In this document: one piece after another, positions 35,536 through 45,347 of the stretch
How the letters are laid out: each line of letters begins with the position of its first letter
Position numbering within the stretch: the stretch's first letter is position 1
Origin: Bifidobacterium pullorum subsp. gallinarum
GTDB taxonomy: Bacteria > Actinomycetota > Actinomycetes > Actinomycetales > Bifidobacteriaceae
Length of the DNA: 64,000 bases
Assembly (NCBI RefSeq): GCF_000741215.1
Contig: NZ_JGYX01000002.1
Location: 124,001 to 188,000 of the forward strand
Direction: 5' to 3'
Position numbers and translations under genes: made by a program
Notes under the pieces: model-generated
Databases searched by the model: none
The model's input: the letters and a program-made list of their open reading frames with translations, nothing else
Told to the model about the DNA's origin: nothing

Positions 35536-36216
35536 ATGTCGGAGTTGAGCTTATTTATAGACGAAAGCGGCGATTTCGGACCTTACAAACCCGACACATC
35601 GTTCTACATTGTTTCGATGGTTCTCCACGACCAGAGCAACCTCATCACCGAGCAAATGCTCGCACTCGACTCCGACCTGATCAACAACAACCTACGCACT
35701 TCTTCCATCCACACTCGACCCCTGTTGCGCCACGAAGATGAATACCGCGATTTGACCCTACAAGAACAGCGTTACCTTCTCTCCAGGCTGTATCTGTTTG
35801 CCCGGAAATGCGGTCTTAAATATAAGGTCTTTTCCTTTGACCGACGCATTTGCCGCGCACCGAGCGACCTGGAGAGAAGAGTCTCGCGTGAAATCACCTC
35901 ATTCTTCCGGGAGAACCACAAGCTATTCGCCTCATACGATAAAACAATTCTCTACTATGACGACGGGCAGAAGCAGCTTGCGCGCATTCTCTCCGATACC
36001 GATGAGCTCATCATCAACATTGATCACAGGCATCTTGACCCTACTGACTACCGTTTATATCGACTCGCCCAAGTCGCCGACCTTGCCTGCTGTCTGGAGC
36101 TGACCAAACTACACTTCGACGCCGGACAGCCCACAAACTCCGAACGATACGTATTCGGTAACGCCCGAAACTTCCGTAAATCCTTTTACAAAACGTTCCA
36201 AAGAAATCAGCTATGA
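35536..36216 (+). CDS. DUF3800 domain-containing protein (RNase H-like), likely acquired
   Basis: DUF3800 family protein, predicted to adopt an RNase H-like nuclease fold; no member's biological role is well established to my knowledge. The N-terminal [13 protein letters not shown] carries the family Asp-Glu-Ser-Gly signature (D9, E10). Further acidic residues occur in ILYYDDGQ and in the C-terminal AQVADLACC segment, consistent with a metal site. The protein is 226 residues. The gene is about 45-53% GC in the lines I counted, far below its neighbours, and uses codons rare in this genome (TTA, ATA). It stands alone between a membrane operon and cyclophilin. The ATG at 35536 follows GGGGGATAAT; an in-frame ATG at 35467 is less likely. 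Confidence 0.82.
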   Translation: MSELSLFIDESGDFGPYKPDTSFYIVSMVLHDQSNLITEQMLALDSDLINNNLRTSSIHTRPLLRHEDEYRDLTLQEQRYLLSRLYLFARKCGLKYKVFSFDRRICRAPSDLERRVSREITSFFRENHKLFASYDKTILYYDDGQKQLARILSDTDELIINIDHRHLDPTDYRLYRLAQVADLACCLELTKLHFDAGQPTNSERYVFGNARNFRKSFYKTFQRNQL

Positions 36217-36293
36217 TCCGGACTCGAACATTACGCCGACTGATACACCCAGACAACGTCGCGCGGTCGGGGCGGCATGGGAGACTGGCAGGC

Positions 36294-36836
36294 ATGAGCA
36301 CTACAGTTATCATGCGCACCTCCGAGGGTGACATCACCATCAACCTGTTCGACGACCTGGCCCCGGAAACCGTGGCCAACTTCGTGGGGCTCGCCACCGG
36401 CGAGAAGACCTGGCGCGACCCGATGACCGGCGAGGAGCGCAACGAGCCGTTCTACGACGGCCTGACCTTCCACCGCATCATCAAGGACTTCATGATCCAG
36501 GGCGGCTGCCCGCTGGGCACCGGCACCGGCGGCCCCGGCTACGACTTCGACGACGAGATCGTGCCGACGCTGACCTTCGACCACCCGTACCTGCTGGCCA
36601 TGGCGAACGCCGGCCTGCGCCGCGGCATGGACGGCAAGATCCACGGCACCAACGGCTCGCAGTTCTTCATCACCACCGTGCCGACACCGTGGCTCAACGG
36701 CCATCACACGATCTTCGGCGAGGTGGCCGATGACGAGTCCAAGGCCGTGGTGGACAAGCTCGAAGCGCTACCGACCGATCGCTCCGACCGTCCGATGGAA
36801 CCCGCCGGCATCATCTCGGTGGAAGTGGTCAAGTAG
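36294..36836 (+). CDS. Peptidyl-prolyl cis-trans isomerase, cyclophilin type
   Basis: Cytoplasmic cyclophilin that speeds prolyl bond isomerisation in protein folding. Catalytic Arg61 is in [14 protein letters not shown] with Phe66 and Gln69. [13 protein letters not shown] and the HTIFGEV segment complete the active-site groove. The 180 residues match short bacterial cyclophilins, and there is no signal peptide. The ATG at 36294 follows GGGAG with long spacing; the longer frame from 36213 overlaps DUF3800 and is unlikely. A hairpin plus T-run terminator lies 43 bp after the stop. GC content returns to the genome norm here. Confidence 0.94.
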   Translation: MSTTVIMRTSEGDITINLFDDLAPETVANFVGLATGEKTWRDPMTGEERNEPFYDGLTFHRIIKDFMIQGGCPLGTGTGGPGYDFDDEIVPTLTFDHPYLLAMANAGLRRGMDGKIHGTNGSQFFITTVPTPWLNGHHTIFGEVADDESKAVVDKLEALPTDRSDRPMEPAGIISVEVVK

Positions 36837-36879
36837 GTAAGTAAGTAACGGTTCCACCGTTCGATTCATTGATATCGAT

Positions 36880-36917
36880 GGTGGCGACTCCGCAGCGAGC
36901 CGCCACCACCATTTTTT
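36880..36917 (+). terminator. Intrinsic terminator after the cyclophilin gene
   Basis: GGTGGCG (36880-36886) pairs with CGCCACC (36901-36907), with an inner CTC/GAG, followed by ACCATTTTTT. A good rho-independent terminator on the plus strand, just before the convergent rel gene. Confidence 0.75.
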
Positions 36918-36940
36918 GCGTCAGAGTCACGACAGCCGGT

Positions 36941-39274
36941 CTATTGCATGCGGCGCAGGCGCGGTTCGGCGGAATCCTTGGCGCCGGTGATGCGGTAGAC
37001 GTCGAAGACGCCGTCGATCTTGCGCACGGCGGACAGCAGCGTGTTCAGATGCTGCGGGTCGGCCATCTCGAACGAGAACTGGCTGATGGCCACGCGATCG
37101 GCGCCAGTGGCGATGTTGCCGGACATGATGTTCACGCCGTGGTCCGAGAGCACGCGCGTCACGTCGCTCAGCAGATGCGGGCGGTCCAACGCCTCCACCT
37201 GGATCTTGACCATGAACAGGCCCTTCGTGCTCGTCCATTGCACGGGGATGACGCGTTCGGGCTGCCGGCGTTGCAGGTCGATCATGTTCTGACAGTCGGT
37301 GCGATGCACCGATACGCCCTGGTTGCGGGTGATGAAGCCGACGATGTCATCGCCGGGGACGGGCGTGCAGCAGCGCGCCAGCTTGACCCAGACATCGCCC
37401 ACGCCCTTGACGGAGATGCCCAGCGCATTGGTGGGCTTGGAGCGTTCCGGCGTGCGGCGCAGCGGCAGCAGCTCCTGCTCGGCCTCCTCGTCCACCTCGT
37501 CGGAACCGGCGTCCTTGACCAGATGGGCGATGACGTTCTGCGTGGAGACTTGGCCGTCGCCGATGGCCGCGAACAGACTGTCCGGGTTCGGGTAGTTGAG
37601 CTCGTCGGCCACGCCGATCAGCGCCTCGGGCGACATCAGCGTGGAGATCGGCAGGTTGCGCTTGCGCATGGCGCGGGTCAGGTCGTCGCGGCCTTCCTCG
37701 ATGGCCTCGCTGCGGCGTTCCTTGCTGAACCACTGCCGGATCTTGTTGCGGGCCTTCGGGCTCTTGACGAAGCTCAGCCAGTCGCGGGACGGACCGGCGG
37801 TATCGGACTTGGAGGTGAGCACCTCCACGGTGTCGCCGTTCTCCAGTTTGGTGTCCAACGGCACCAGACGGCCGTTGACGCGCGCGCCCATCGTGCGATG
37901 GCCCACCTCGGTGTGCACGGCGTAGGCGAAGTCGACCGGCGTGGCCTGCGCGGGCAGGGACACGATCTTGCCCTTCGGCGTGAACACGTAGACCTCGGCC
38001 GAGCCGAGATCCTCCTTCAACGAACCCAGGAACTCGTTCGAGTCGGGGGTCTCGCTCGTCCAATCGGCAAGCTGCTGGATCCACTTGAGGTTATCGGCCT
38101 CGCTGAGCTCCTGGTTCTCGCTGTTCTCACGCTTACGGTCGTCGGCGTCCGGCGAACTCAGCGCACGCCCGGCCTGCCCGTTGGCCTTGTACTTCCAATG
38201 CGCGGCGATGCCGAACTCGGCGCGCCGGTGCATGTCCCATGTGCGGATCTGGACCTCCACCGGCTTGCCGCCCGGGCCCACCACCGTGGTGTGCAGGCTC
38301 TGGTACATGTTGAGCTTGGGCATGGCGATGTAGTCCTTGAACCGGCCCGGCACCGGGCTCCACCGCGCATGCACGGCGCCGAGCGCCGCATAGCAGTCGC
38401 TGATCGTATCAACGATGATGCGCACGCCCACCAGGTCGTAGATGTTCTCGAAATCGTGCCCGCGCACGATCATCTTCTGGTAGATCGAGAAGTAGTCCTT
38501 CGGACGGCCCGTGACGTAGGCCTTGATGTGCTGTTCCTCGAGATCCTCGTTGATCTCGCTCAGGATCTGCTTGAGGTACACGTCGCGCTGGCCGGCCCGG
38601 CGGGCCACCAGCACCACGATCTCGTTGTAGATCTTCGGGTAGAGCACCTTGAAGCTCAGTTCCTCGAGCTCCGTCTTGATGGCGTTCATGCCCAGCCGGT
38701 TGGCCAACGGGGCGTACACGTCCAGCGTCTCGCGGGCCTTCTTCTGCGCGCTGGAGGTTTTCACGTACCGCCAGGTGCGGGCGTTGTGCACACGGTCGGC
38801 GAGCTTGACGACCAGCACGCGCACGTCGCGGCTCATCGCCACCACCATCTTGCGGATGGTCTCGGCCTGCGCCGAATCGCCGTATTCCATCTTGGAGAGC
38901 TTGGTCACGCCGTCCACCAGACCGGTGACGGTGTCGCCGAATTCGGCGCGGCACTCCTCCAGCGTATAGTCGGTGTCCTCCACCGTGTCGTGCAGCAGGC
39001 CGGCCGCCACCACCAGGGGCCCCATGCCCAGGTCCGCCAGGATCTGCGCCACCGCCAGCGGATGGATGATGTACGGCTCGCCTGACTTGCGGCGCTGGGG
39101 GGAATGCTGGCGCACCGCCCGGCGGTAGGCGCGGTTGAGGATGTCCATATCCTCGTCCGGGTGGTGCGCCTTGCAGGCGTTCATAATCGGTTCAAGCGGA
39201 TCGAGCGGATTGCCGCTGATCTCGCAACCGAGCGTACGAGCGGAGAAATACCCATCATCAACGTCGGACACCAT
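36941..39274 (-). CDS. rel: Bifunctional (p)ppGpp synthetase/hydrolase Rel
   Basis: Stringent-response enzyme that makes and degrades (p)ppGpp. The HD hydrolase domain shows H71 and HDTVED at 95-100. The synthetase domain shows RPKDYFSIYQKM; the RxKD form is that of bifunctional Rel enzymes, not of RelA, which has ExDD. The YQSLHTTVVGPGGKPVEVQIRT region follows. The TGS domain (EVYVFTPKGKI) follows, then a conserved zinc-finger-like region with ARCCTPVPGD, and a C-terminal ACT domain. The length of 777 is normal for an actinobacterial Rel. An insert of about 35 residues rich in Arg, Glu and Asp lies after KYKANGQAG. The ATG at 39274 follows GGAGG. Confidence 0.97.
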   Translation of the reverse strand: MVSDVDDGYFSARTLGCEISGNPLDPLEPIMNACKAHHPDEDMDILNRAYRRAVRQHSPQRRKSGEPYIIHPLAVAQILADLGMGPLVVAAGLLHDTVEDTDYTLEECRAEFGDTVTGLVDGVTKLSKMEYGDSAQAETIRKMVVAMSRDVRVLVVKLADRVHNARTWRYVKTSSAQKKARETLDVYAPLANRLGMNAIKTELEELSFKVLYPKIYNEIVVLVARRAGQRDVYLKQILSEINEDLEEQHIKAYVTGRPKDYFSIYQKMIVRGHDFENIYDLVGVRIIVDTISDCYAALGAVHARWSPVPGRFKDYIAMPKLNMYQSLHTTVVGPGGKPVEVQIRTWDMHRRAEFGIAAHWKYKANGQAGRALSSPDADDRKRENSENQELSEADNLKWIQQLADWTSETPDSNEFLGSLKEDLGSAEVYVFTPKGKIVSLPAQATPVDFAYAVHTEVGHRTMGARVNGRLVPLDTKLENGDTVEVLTSKSDTAGPSRDWLSFVKSPKARNKIRQWFSKERRSEAIEEGRDDLTRAMRKRNLPISTLMSPEALIGVADELNYPNPDSLFAAIGDGQVSTQNVIAHLVKDAGSDEVDEEAEQELLPLRRTPERSKPTNALGISVKGVGDVWVKLARCCTPVPGDDIVGFITRNQGVSVHRTDCQNMIDLQRRQPERVIPVQWTSTKGLFMVKIQVEALDRPHLLSDVTRVLSDHGVNIMSGNIATGADRVAISQFSFEMADPQHLNTLLSAVRKIDGVFDVYRITGAKDSAEPRLRRMQ

Positions 39275-39346
39275 CGTTGTACCTCCTCTCGTATGCACTC
39301 CATCCTACCCTTACGGGCTGTGGACGGCTGCGTGGAATGTCGGGAT

Positions 39347-39823
39347 TCAGGCGGACACGCCCGTCGACCCGAATCCCCGTTCGGCGCGGTCCGATCCGGG
39401 TAGCGTTTCCGCCGGGATGAACCGGGCCTCCACATACCGCTGGATCACCAGCTGGGCGATGCGGTCGCCGGGGTGGAACGTCACGGTATGCTCCGGATCC
39501 AGATTGATCAACGGCACCTTGATCTCGCCGCGATATCCGGCGTCCACGGTTCCGGGCGCGTTGAGCACCGTCACCCCCTGGCGCACGGCCAGACCGGAGC
39601 GCGGATGCACCAGCGCCACATACCCCGCCGGCAGCGCGATGGCCACACCGGTCGGCACCAGGGCGCGTTCGAACGGCTTCAGGGTCACCTCCTCGGTGGT
39701 CACCAGGTCGGCGCCCGCGTCACCGGCATGCGCATACCGAAGTTCAATCGGATGGGATGGGTCGATCGACCGGATCAGCACCTCCACGTGCTCCGGCTCG
39801 TTATACGCCTCGTCGAATGCCAT
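39347..39823 (-). CDS. dut: Deoxyuridine 5'-triphosphate nucleotidohydrolase
   Basis: Homotrimeric dUTPase that keeps uracil out of DNA and provides dUMP for thymidylate synthesis. All five motifs are present: AGDAGADL (about 30), VHPRSGLA (about 75), the catalytic Asp in NAPGTVDAGYRGEI, GDRIAQLVIQR and C-terminal ERGFGSTG. Length 158 is normal. Its ATG overlaps the TGA of the DUF4193 gene (ATGA), so the two are translationally coupled; the only Shine-Dalgarno-like site is 13 bases away. The rel gene follows 72 bp downstream on the same strand. Confidence 0.96.
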   Translation of the reverse strand: MAFDEAYNEPEHVEVLIRSIDPSHPIELRYAHAGDAGADLVTTEEVTLKPFERALVPTGVAIALPAGYVALVHPRSGLAVRQGVTVLNAPGTVDAGYRGEIKVPLINLDPEHTVTFHPGDRIAQLVIQRYVEARFIPAETLPGSDRAERGFGSTGVSA

Positions 39824-40116
39824 CAGGCGGCGCACTCCTTGCAGATCGGCTGTCCGTCCGCGGTGGTTTCGGCCAGCTGGCTGCGGTGCTTGACCAGGAA
39901 GCATTCCGAGCAGATGAACTCGTCGCCCTGCATCGGGATCACCGTCACCGAGGCGTCCTCGTTGCTCAGATCGGCGCCGGGCAGCTCGTAGTCCTCGGCG
40001 ATGGCATTCTCATCGTCGTCGATGTCGCTGGCCGAATTCTGCGCGCCCTTGCCCAGAGCCTGCAGCGACTCCTCGTCCTCGTCCTTGTTGCGGGGCGAAT
40101 CGTAATCCTGTGCCAT
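39823..40116 (-). CDS. DUF4193 family small zinc-binding protein
   Basis: Small (97 residues), acidic actinobacterial protein. The N-terminal half is rich in Asp and Glu and probably disordered. The C-terminal half carries CSEC and CKEC pairs about 23 residues apart, a zinc-ribbon-like arrangement. Function unknown; the family is often found beside dut, as here. The ATG at 40116 follows AAAGGACCACC. It lies divergent from sepH, with 148 bp between the starts. That gap is AT-richer than its surroundings and must hold both promoters, but I could not fix the boxes. Confidence 0.85.
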   Translation of the reverse strand: MAQDYDSPRNKDEDEESLQALGKGAQNSASDIDDDENAIAEDYELPGADLSNEDASVTVIPMQGDEFICSECFLVKHRSQLAETTADGQPICKECAA

Positions 40117-40264
40117 GGTGGTCCTTTCTCCGTAATGGCGATTATGCGCCATAGAATACATGACATTCCCCCGCATAGGATACACGATTTGAAATACTCG
40201 TAAAATCCGACACGTGGGGCACAATGGAATAAGGTCCGGTTCGCAAGAGGAAAGTGGTGCGCTC

Positions 40265-41236
40265 ATGCCTGATCAGCCGCTTGTTCAAGCCCGTTTCGAC
40301 CATGTGGACGCCGAGGGACGCCTGGTGTTCGTTGCAGGCGAGGAACAGTTCGCCGTCCATGTGGACGACACGCTGGAGCACGCCATCCTTGAGGCCAAGC
40401 AGATCACCGCGGAGATCGCGCCGCGGCCGGCGCCCTCGCAGACGTTGCCGATCTCGCAGATCCAGTCCCTGATCCGGGCCGGCGCCGACCCCGCGCGCGT
40501 GGCCGAACGCTATGGGGTGAGCGCGGCGTTGGTCAGAAGGTTCTCCGCCTCCGTGGAAACCGAGAAGCAGTACGCCATCGAACAGTTCCTTTCCGTGCCC
40601 GCGCCCAAGGACAGTCGCGCGCATACCCTGTCCGAGCTGATCGACCGCACGTTCGCCGCGGCGCGGGTGCGCCCCGAGGACGTGGTCTGGAAGGCCACGC
40701 GTCGCGGGCTGGAACCGTGGCGGATCACCGCGCAGTTCACCTCCGCCGGGCGGACCATCCGCGCCGAGTGGTCGTGGAATATGCACGACAATGCCGTGAC
40801 GTGCTTGAACCGCACCGCCGGCAAGCTGCTGGGCGAGCAGGGCGGCGATCGACCGGGGCAGGCCGTTGCGCCCGCCGCCGAGTCGGGGTACGACGACGGC
40901 TTTGCCGTACCGCTGAATCTTCCCGGCGACTCCGCCCGTTCCGCACGCATCGAGCAGACGGTTTCGGCGTGGAGCACGCCGGAGCCCACGATGCCCGCCG
41001 TCAGGCCCGATCTTGCGCAGCCGGCAGCGCCCGCGCCGGCCGACAACGCCGCAACGCCGCAGCCGGAACCGACCGTCTCCCCCGCACAGACACCCGCAGC
41101 GGATCCGTCGCAATCCGATGCCGACGCTGCCGACGCGACGGCCGCCCCCACGCCGGCGCAGCCCGCGGCCAAGCCGAAACGCCGCTCCGGCCGTTCCGCC
41201 GTTCCCAGCTGGGACGAGATCCTGTTCGGCGACTGA
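40265..41236 (+). CDS. sepH: Septation protein SepH
   Basis: Actinobacterial cell-division protein (formerly DUF3071) that in Streptomyces and Mycobacterium binds FtsZ and promotes its assembly. The N-terminal domain includes PISQIQSLIRAGADPARVAERYGVS with the helix-turn-helix-like segment at about 63-85. The WKATRRGLEPWRITAQF and AEWSWNM stretches are conserved. The C-terminal half is low-complexity Ala/Pro/Glu followed by a basic end (PKRRSGRSAVPSWDEILFGD), where the final WDEILFG is a family hallmark. Length 323. The ATG at 40265 follows GAGGAAAG. Neighbouring dut/DUF4193 are divergent. Confidence 0.9.
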   Translation: MPDQPLVQARFDHVDAEGRLVFVAGEEQFAVHVDDTLEHAILEAKQITAEIAPRPAPSQTLPISQIQSLIRAGADPARVAERYGVSAALVRRFSASVETEKQYAIEQFLSVPAPKDSRAHTLSELIDRTFAAARVRPEDVVWKATRRGLEPWRITAQFTSAGRTIRAEWSWNMHDNAVTCLNRTAGKLLGEQGGDRPGQAVAPAAESGYDDGFAVPLNLPGDSARSARIEQTVSAWSTPEPTMPAVRPDLAQPAAPAPADNAATPQPEPTVSPAQTPAADPSQSDADAADATAAPTPAQPAAKPKRRSGRSAVPSWDEILFGD

Positions 41237-41280
41237 ATCGACCAGGCCCGGTCAGTTCGCGCCAAGCCCGGTCGATTCAG
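41233..41280. terminator. 11-bp inverted repeat between sepH and the phosphodiesterase gene
   Basis: CTGAATCGACC (41233-41243) and GGTCGATTCAG (41270-41280) pair perfectly around a 26-nt loop, overlapping the sepH stop. It lies between convergent genes and may end transcription from both sides. Confidence 0.4.
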
Positions 41281-41301
41281 TCCGCTTCGATTCAGACCGG
41301 T

Positions 41302-42534
41302 TCAGGCCAGGTCGATCAGGCAGGGGATGTCCATCTCCAGCATCGTGTGCGCGCCGTGCACGCTGGGCAACTGCATCGCCTGCGCCGTTTGTATCCGCGA
41401 ATCGACCAAGGTCAGCGACCCCACGGCCGAAACCAGCACGTCGCCGATCATCGGCTCCACACGCGGCTCGACCGGGCCGAACAGCCCCTCGGCCAACGCC
41501 TGCGCCCTGGTACGGACCTGCGCCCCATCCCCCAGGAATCCCCGCCATCGATCGGCGATATCCTCCGGGTCCTCGCCCTCCTGCGCGTACAGCATCACCG
41601 ACCGCGGTTCGCCGCCCACCATCGCCACGCCCTGCGCCAACCGCGGCGTGACCGCGATGTCGATGCGCCGCTGCGGATCGGAGGAGACCATGCCGTGATC
41701 CGCGGTGATGACGATCAGCGTGCCCTTGGGCACACTGCGGCGCAGCAGGGCCAGCTGCGCGTCGATGCGTTCGAAGGTGCCGATCCATTTGTCGCTGTCC
41801 CAGCCGTAGGTGTGTCCGATCTTATCCGCATCACGGATATACAGGTAGGTCAGGCCGGGCGTGCGGGCGGCGTCGGCCGCGGCGAGCACGCGGTCGCGCG
41901 GCGCCACGTTCGAGATGTAGTCGGTGCCGCGCAGCGCCGCCTCGGTCAGCGGCGATGCGGCGAATTTCGGCAGCCCCGAACTGGTGACGCGCACGCCACG
42001 CTCCCGCAGCAGTTCGAAGACGGTCGGCTGGCGTTGCAGGTCGCGCGGGGCGATCGCCTGCCTGAACTGGATCATCTGGGCCAGCTCGCCGGTTTCGGGG
42101 TTGCGTTGCGTATACCCGGTCATGCCGGTCAGTCCGGGGCAGGTGCCGGTGCCGAACGTGGACATGGCCGCCACCGTGGTGCTGGGTGCGCAGGTGGAGA
42201 TCGGCCGCTGGTTGGCCGGCTCGTTCATCAGCGACCGCAGGTACGGGGCGTGGCCGAGCCGCATCGCCAGATTCCAATAGCCCAGGCCGTCGATCAGCAC
42301 CACAACCGCGGATTCGACCTCCGGCAGACCCAGCTTCCGGTGCGCCTCGTCCGGGTCGCGGTGCACCGCCGTCGGCGTCGGATGCCCGATCGCGCAGGCC
42401 AGCGCCGGCAGCAGACTCGACAGGTGCAGCGCTCCCCCACGCGCGGCGCCGTCGGCGTCGTCCCCATACCGCGCGACCGGCACCGGTCGCAGCAACTCCT
42501 CCATCTCGGGCACGTCCACACTCATACCGTTCAT
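41302..42534 (-). CDS. Alkaline phosphatase superfamily protein (type I phosphodiesterase/nucleotide pyrophosphatase-like)
   Basis: Hydrolase of the phosphodiesterase/nucleotide-pyrophosphatase (PF01663) branch of the alkaline phosphatase fold. Metal-site residues are in [11 protein letters not shown] (Asp about 81), the probable nucleophile Thr in [22 protein letters not shown], and the late ADHGM. No signal peptide is evident, so it may be cytoplasmic; the substrate is unknown. Length 410. The first ATG (42534) has a weak GGTGG site; a second at 42525 is possible. Homologues of this kind are found next to parC or in the same position in other bifidobacterial-type genomes, but I cannot verify that here. 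It is divergent from parC. Confidence 0.78.
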   Translation of the reverse strand: MNGMSVDVPEMEELLRPVPVARYGDDADGAARGGALHLSSLLPALACAIGHPTPTAVHRDPDEAHRKLGLPEVESAVVVLIDGLGYWNLAMRLGHAPYLRSLMNEPANQRPISTCAPSTTVAAMSTFGTGTCPGLTGMTGYTQRNPETGELAQMIQFRQAIAPRDLQRQPTVFELLRERGVRVTSSGLPKFAASPLTEAALRGTDYISNVAPRDRVLAAADAARTPGLTYLYIRDADKIGHTYGWDSDKWIGTFERIDAQLALLRRSVPKGTLIVITADHGMVSSDPQRRIDIAVTPRLAQGVAMVGGEPRSVMLYAQEGEDPEDIADRWRGFLGDGAQVRTRAQALAEGLFGPVEPRVEPMIGDVLVSAVGSLTLVDSRIQTAQAMQLPSVHGAHTMLEMDIPCLIDLA

Positions 42535-42577
42535 TCAACCACCGTCGGGCGAAAACCGAAGTCGGCAGGTTTCGCCG

Positions 42578-42606
42578 TTGCGGTACACTGGTTCGGTTTG
42601 TAGGTT
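42578..42606 (+). promoter_or_regulatory. Candidate parC promoter
   Basis: TTGCGG (42578-42583) and TAGGTT (42601-42606) are 17 bp apart and lie 33 bp before the parC ATG. They fit a housekeeping promoter, but the -10 is weak. Confidence 0.4.
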
Positions 42607-42638
42607 TCCTGTTGGTTTCAATGTTGGGAGCTTGTCGC

Positions 42639-45347
42639 ATGGCATCACATCGCAAGACGGCGCAGCCGGCCTTCGACCCGCGCACGGTCAAGGAGCATAT
42701 CGTCGAGACGCCGTTGAACGAGGAGATGAGCAAGTCGTTCCTCGAATACGCGTATTCGGTGATCTATGCGCGCGCCCTGCCCGACGCCCGCGACGGCATG
42801 AAGCCGGTGCAGCGCCGCATCGTCTACCAGATGGGCCAGATGAACCTGAACCCGGACCGCCCGTACATGAAGTCGGCGCGCGTGGTCGGTGAGGTGATGG
42901 GCAAGCTCCACCCGCACGGCGATTCGGCGATCTACGAGGCCATGGTGCGTCTGGCGCAGCCGTTCGCCATGCGTCTGCCGCTGGTGGACGGCCACGGCAA
43001 CTTCGGCTCCCTAGATGATGGGCCGGCCGCCTCCCGTTATACCGAGGCCAGGCTCGCGCCCGCGGCGCTGGGCATGAACGCGAACATCGACGAGGATACG
43101 GTCGACTTCGCGCCGAATTACGACAACAAACTCAAGGAGCCGACCGTGCTGCCGGCCGCCATCCCGAACCTGCTGGTCAACGGCGGTTCGGGCATCGCCG
43201 TGGGCATGGCCACGAACATGGCCACGCACAACCTGGGCGAGGTCATCAACGCGGCCAAGCATCTGATGGCGCATCCGGACGCCACGCTGGAGGAGCTCAT
43301 GCGCTATGTGCCGGGCCCGGACTGGCCGGGCGGCGGCATCATCATCGGTCGCGACGGCATCCGCGAGGCCTACGCGTCCGGCCGCGGCACGCTGACCACC
43401 CGCTCGGCCACGCATATCGAGAACGTCACGGCCCGCAAGAAGGCAATCGTGGTGACCGAGCTGCCGTTCATGGTGGGCCCCGAGCGCGTGCTGGAGCGCA
43501 TCTCCGAGGGGGTCAAGAACCGCAAGCTCGAAGGCATCTCGGGCGCGATCGACCTGACCGACCGGCATAACGGCACGCGCATCGTCATCGAGATCAAAAC
43601 CGGCTTCGACCCGAACGCGGTGCTCGTGCAGCTGTTCAGGCACACGCCGCTGCAGGACAACTTCACGATGAACAACGTGGCGCTGGTGGATGGCCGGCCG
43701 CACACGATGGGCCTGAAGGAGATGCTGCAGGTGTGGATCGACCACCGCCGCGTGGTGGTGCGCCGCCGCAGCGAGTTCCGCCGCACGAAGGCGCAGGAGC
43801 GGCTGCATCTGGTCGAGGGCCTGCTGCTGGCGATGGTGGACATCGACGAGGTGATCCAGGTGATCCGCTCCTCCGACGACGCGGACGCCGCCAAGAGCCG
43901 GCTGATGGCCGTATTCGACCTGGACGAGGTGCAGGCCCAGTACATCCTGGATCTGCGACTGCGTCGCCTGACCCGGATGAGCCGAATCGAGTTGGAGGCC
44001 GAACGCGACGACCTGCGCTGCAGGATCGAGGAGCTGGAGCGCATTCTGGCTTCGGCGGACGAATTGGACCGTGTGGTGGTCGCCGAGATGGACGACGTGG
44101 CCGACCGGTATGGTTCGCCGCGCCGCACGGTGCTGCTGGATGTGGATCCGGACGGCTCGATGCACCCGGTGACCGCGGCCGGCGCCGAGGGGGTGCCCGC
44201 GGGGGCGATGGAGGCCGTGCGCGCCGCGCACACCGTGTCCTCCGCCGAGGCCGACGTGGCCGCCGCCGCTGCCGCAGCCAGGAAGGCCGGCGAGGATGCG
44301 GGCGCCGTATCCGCGCTGCAGTTGGACGACGAACCGTGCGTGGTGATGATGAGCGCCTCCGGGCTGATCGCCCGCACCTCCCCCAGCGCGTTGGATGTGT
44401 GGGAGTCGCGCTCGTCGGGTGACGCGCGCGCGGACGGCGACCAGATCGTGGCCCTGTTCCCGACCACCACGCTGGCCTCGTATGGTTTGATCACGTCGGC
44501 GGGACGCCTGGTGCTCGCCCATGTGGCCGACCTGCCTGCGCTGCCCGCCTCCGCCACGCTGAGCGTGGCCGGCGGCGTCAAGGCCAAGGAGCTGCTGGGC
44601 ACGACCGAGAACACCGATCCGGTGCCCGGCGAATACGTGGTGACGGCGATCGCGATGACCGCCCCGCCGCACAAGGGCGATGCGTCCGACTCCGACGACG
44701 CGTCCGGGGATGCGCTGCCGCCGCTGGCGATCGGCACGCGTCACGGCGTAATCAAGCGGTGGAACAGGGAGTCGCCGACCACGATGGATTCGTGGAGCGT
44801 CATCGACCTGAAGGACGGGGACACGGTGGTGTTCGCCGCGCCCGCCGCCGACGAGGACCGGCTGGTGTTCATCTCCTCGGATTCCTCGCTGCTGACCTAT
44901 GAGGCCGGCAACGTCCGCCCGCAGGGCCGTACGGCCGGCGGCATGGCCGGCATCAAGCTGGCCGACGGCTGCCAGGTGGTGACGTTCAATGTGATTCCGG
45001 CCGGCAAGGTGGCCTGGACCTATGAGGAGGGCGAGAACGGCCTGTTCTCCGCCTCCGGCGCGGTGGTGCTCACCGTGGCCGGCGACGCGGACGCGCTGCC
45101 CGGCACCGAGAACGGGTCGGCCAAGGTCACCCCGCTGGAGATGTACCCGACCAAGGGTCGCGCCACTGGCGGCGTACGGTCGCAGCGCTTCCTGAAGGGC
45201 CAGAACACGCTGATCTTCGCGTGGGTGGGTCTGTACCCGCTGCATGCCTCGACCGAGGGCGGCAACCCAGTGGAGCTGCCGAAGCCGGATATGCGCCGCG
45301 ACGGTTCGGGCACCGAGCTGGCCGCGCCGATCGCGTTCGCGGGCTGA
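42639..45347 (+). CDS. parC: DNA topoisomerase IV subunit A (GyrA/ParC family)
   Basis: DNA-cleaving subunit of a type IIA topoisomerase. The active-site tyrosine is Y134 in [10 protein letters not shown]. The quinolone-determining segment reads [12 protein letters not shown], with the wild-type Ser (96) and Glu (100). The second helix-turn is followed by a coiled coil and six-bladed C-terminal repeats. I see no GyrA box (QRRGGKG-like) in the C-terminal domain, which favours ParC over gyrase. An Ala-rich insertion lies at about 510-570. Length 902. The start at 42639 follows GGGAG; the much longer open frame upstream runs antisense to another gene and is rejected. Its partner ParE is at 53782-56061. 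Confidence 0.9.
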   Translation: MASHRKTAQPAFDPRTVKEHIVETPLNEEMSKSFLEYAYSVIYARALPDARDGMKPVQRRIVYQMGQMNLNPDRPYMKSARVVGEVMGKLHPHGDSAIYEAMVRLAQPFAMRLPLVDGHGNFGSLDDGPAASRYTEARLAPAALGMNANIDEDTVDFAPNYDNKLKEPTVLPAAIPNLLVNGGSGIAVGMATNMATHNLGEVINAAKHLMAHPDATLEELMRYVPGPDWPGGGIIIGRDGIREAYASGRGTLTTRSATHIENVTARKKAIVVTELPFMVGPERVLERISEGVKNRKLEGISGAIDLTDRHNGTRIVIEIKTGFDPNAVLVQLFRHTPLQDNFTMNNVALVDGRPHTMGLKEMLQVWIDHRRVVVRRRSEFRRTKAQERLHLVEGLLLAMVDIDEVIQVIRSSDDADAAKSRLMAVFDLDEVQAQYILDLRLRRLTRMSRIELEAERDDLRCRIEELERILASADELDRVVVAEMDDVADRYGSPRRTVLLDVDPDGSMHPVTAAGAEGVPAGAMEAVRAAHTVSSAEADVAAAAAAARKAGEDAGAVSALQLDDEPCVVMMSASGLIARTSPSALDVWESRSSGDARADGDQIVALFPTTTLASYGLITSAGRLVLAHVADLPALPASATLSVAGGVKAKELLGTTENTDPVPGEYVVTAIAMTAPPHKGDASDSDDASGDALPPLAIGTRHGVIKRWNRESPTTMDSWSVIDLKDGDTVVFAAPAADEDRLVFISSDSSLLTYEAGNVRPQGRTAGGMAGIKLADGCQVVTFNVIPAGKVAWTYEEGENGLFSASGAVVLTVAGDADALPGTENGSAKVTPLEMYPTKGRATGGVRSQRFLKGQNTLIFAWVGLYPLHASTEGGNPVELPKPDMRRDGSGTELAAPIAFAG

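Noticed and set aside
35536-36216. A multi-gene defence system around DUF3800
   Set aside because: The flanking genes are core functions (5-oxoproline transporter and cyclophilin) with normal GC; only the single gene looks foreign.
42186-42638. N-terminal extension of ParC by about 150 residues
   Set aside because: The extension is Arg/Pro/Ser-rich, runs antisense to the phosphodiesterase gene, and a standard start with GGGAG exists at 42639.
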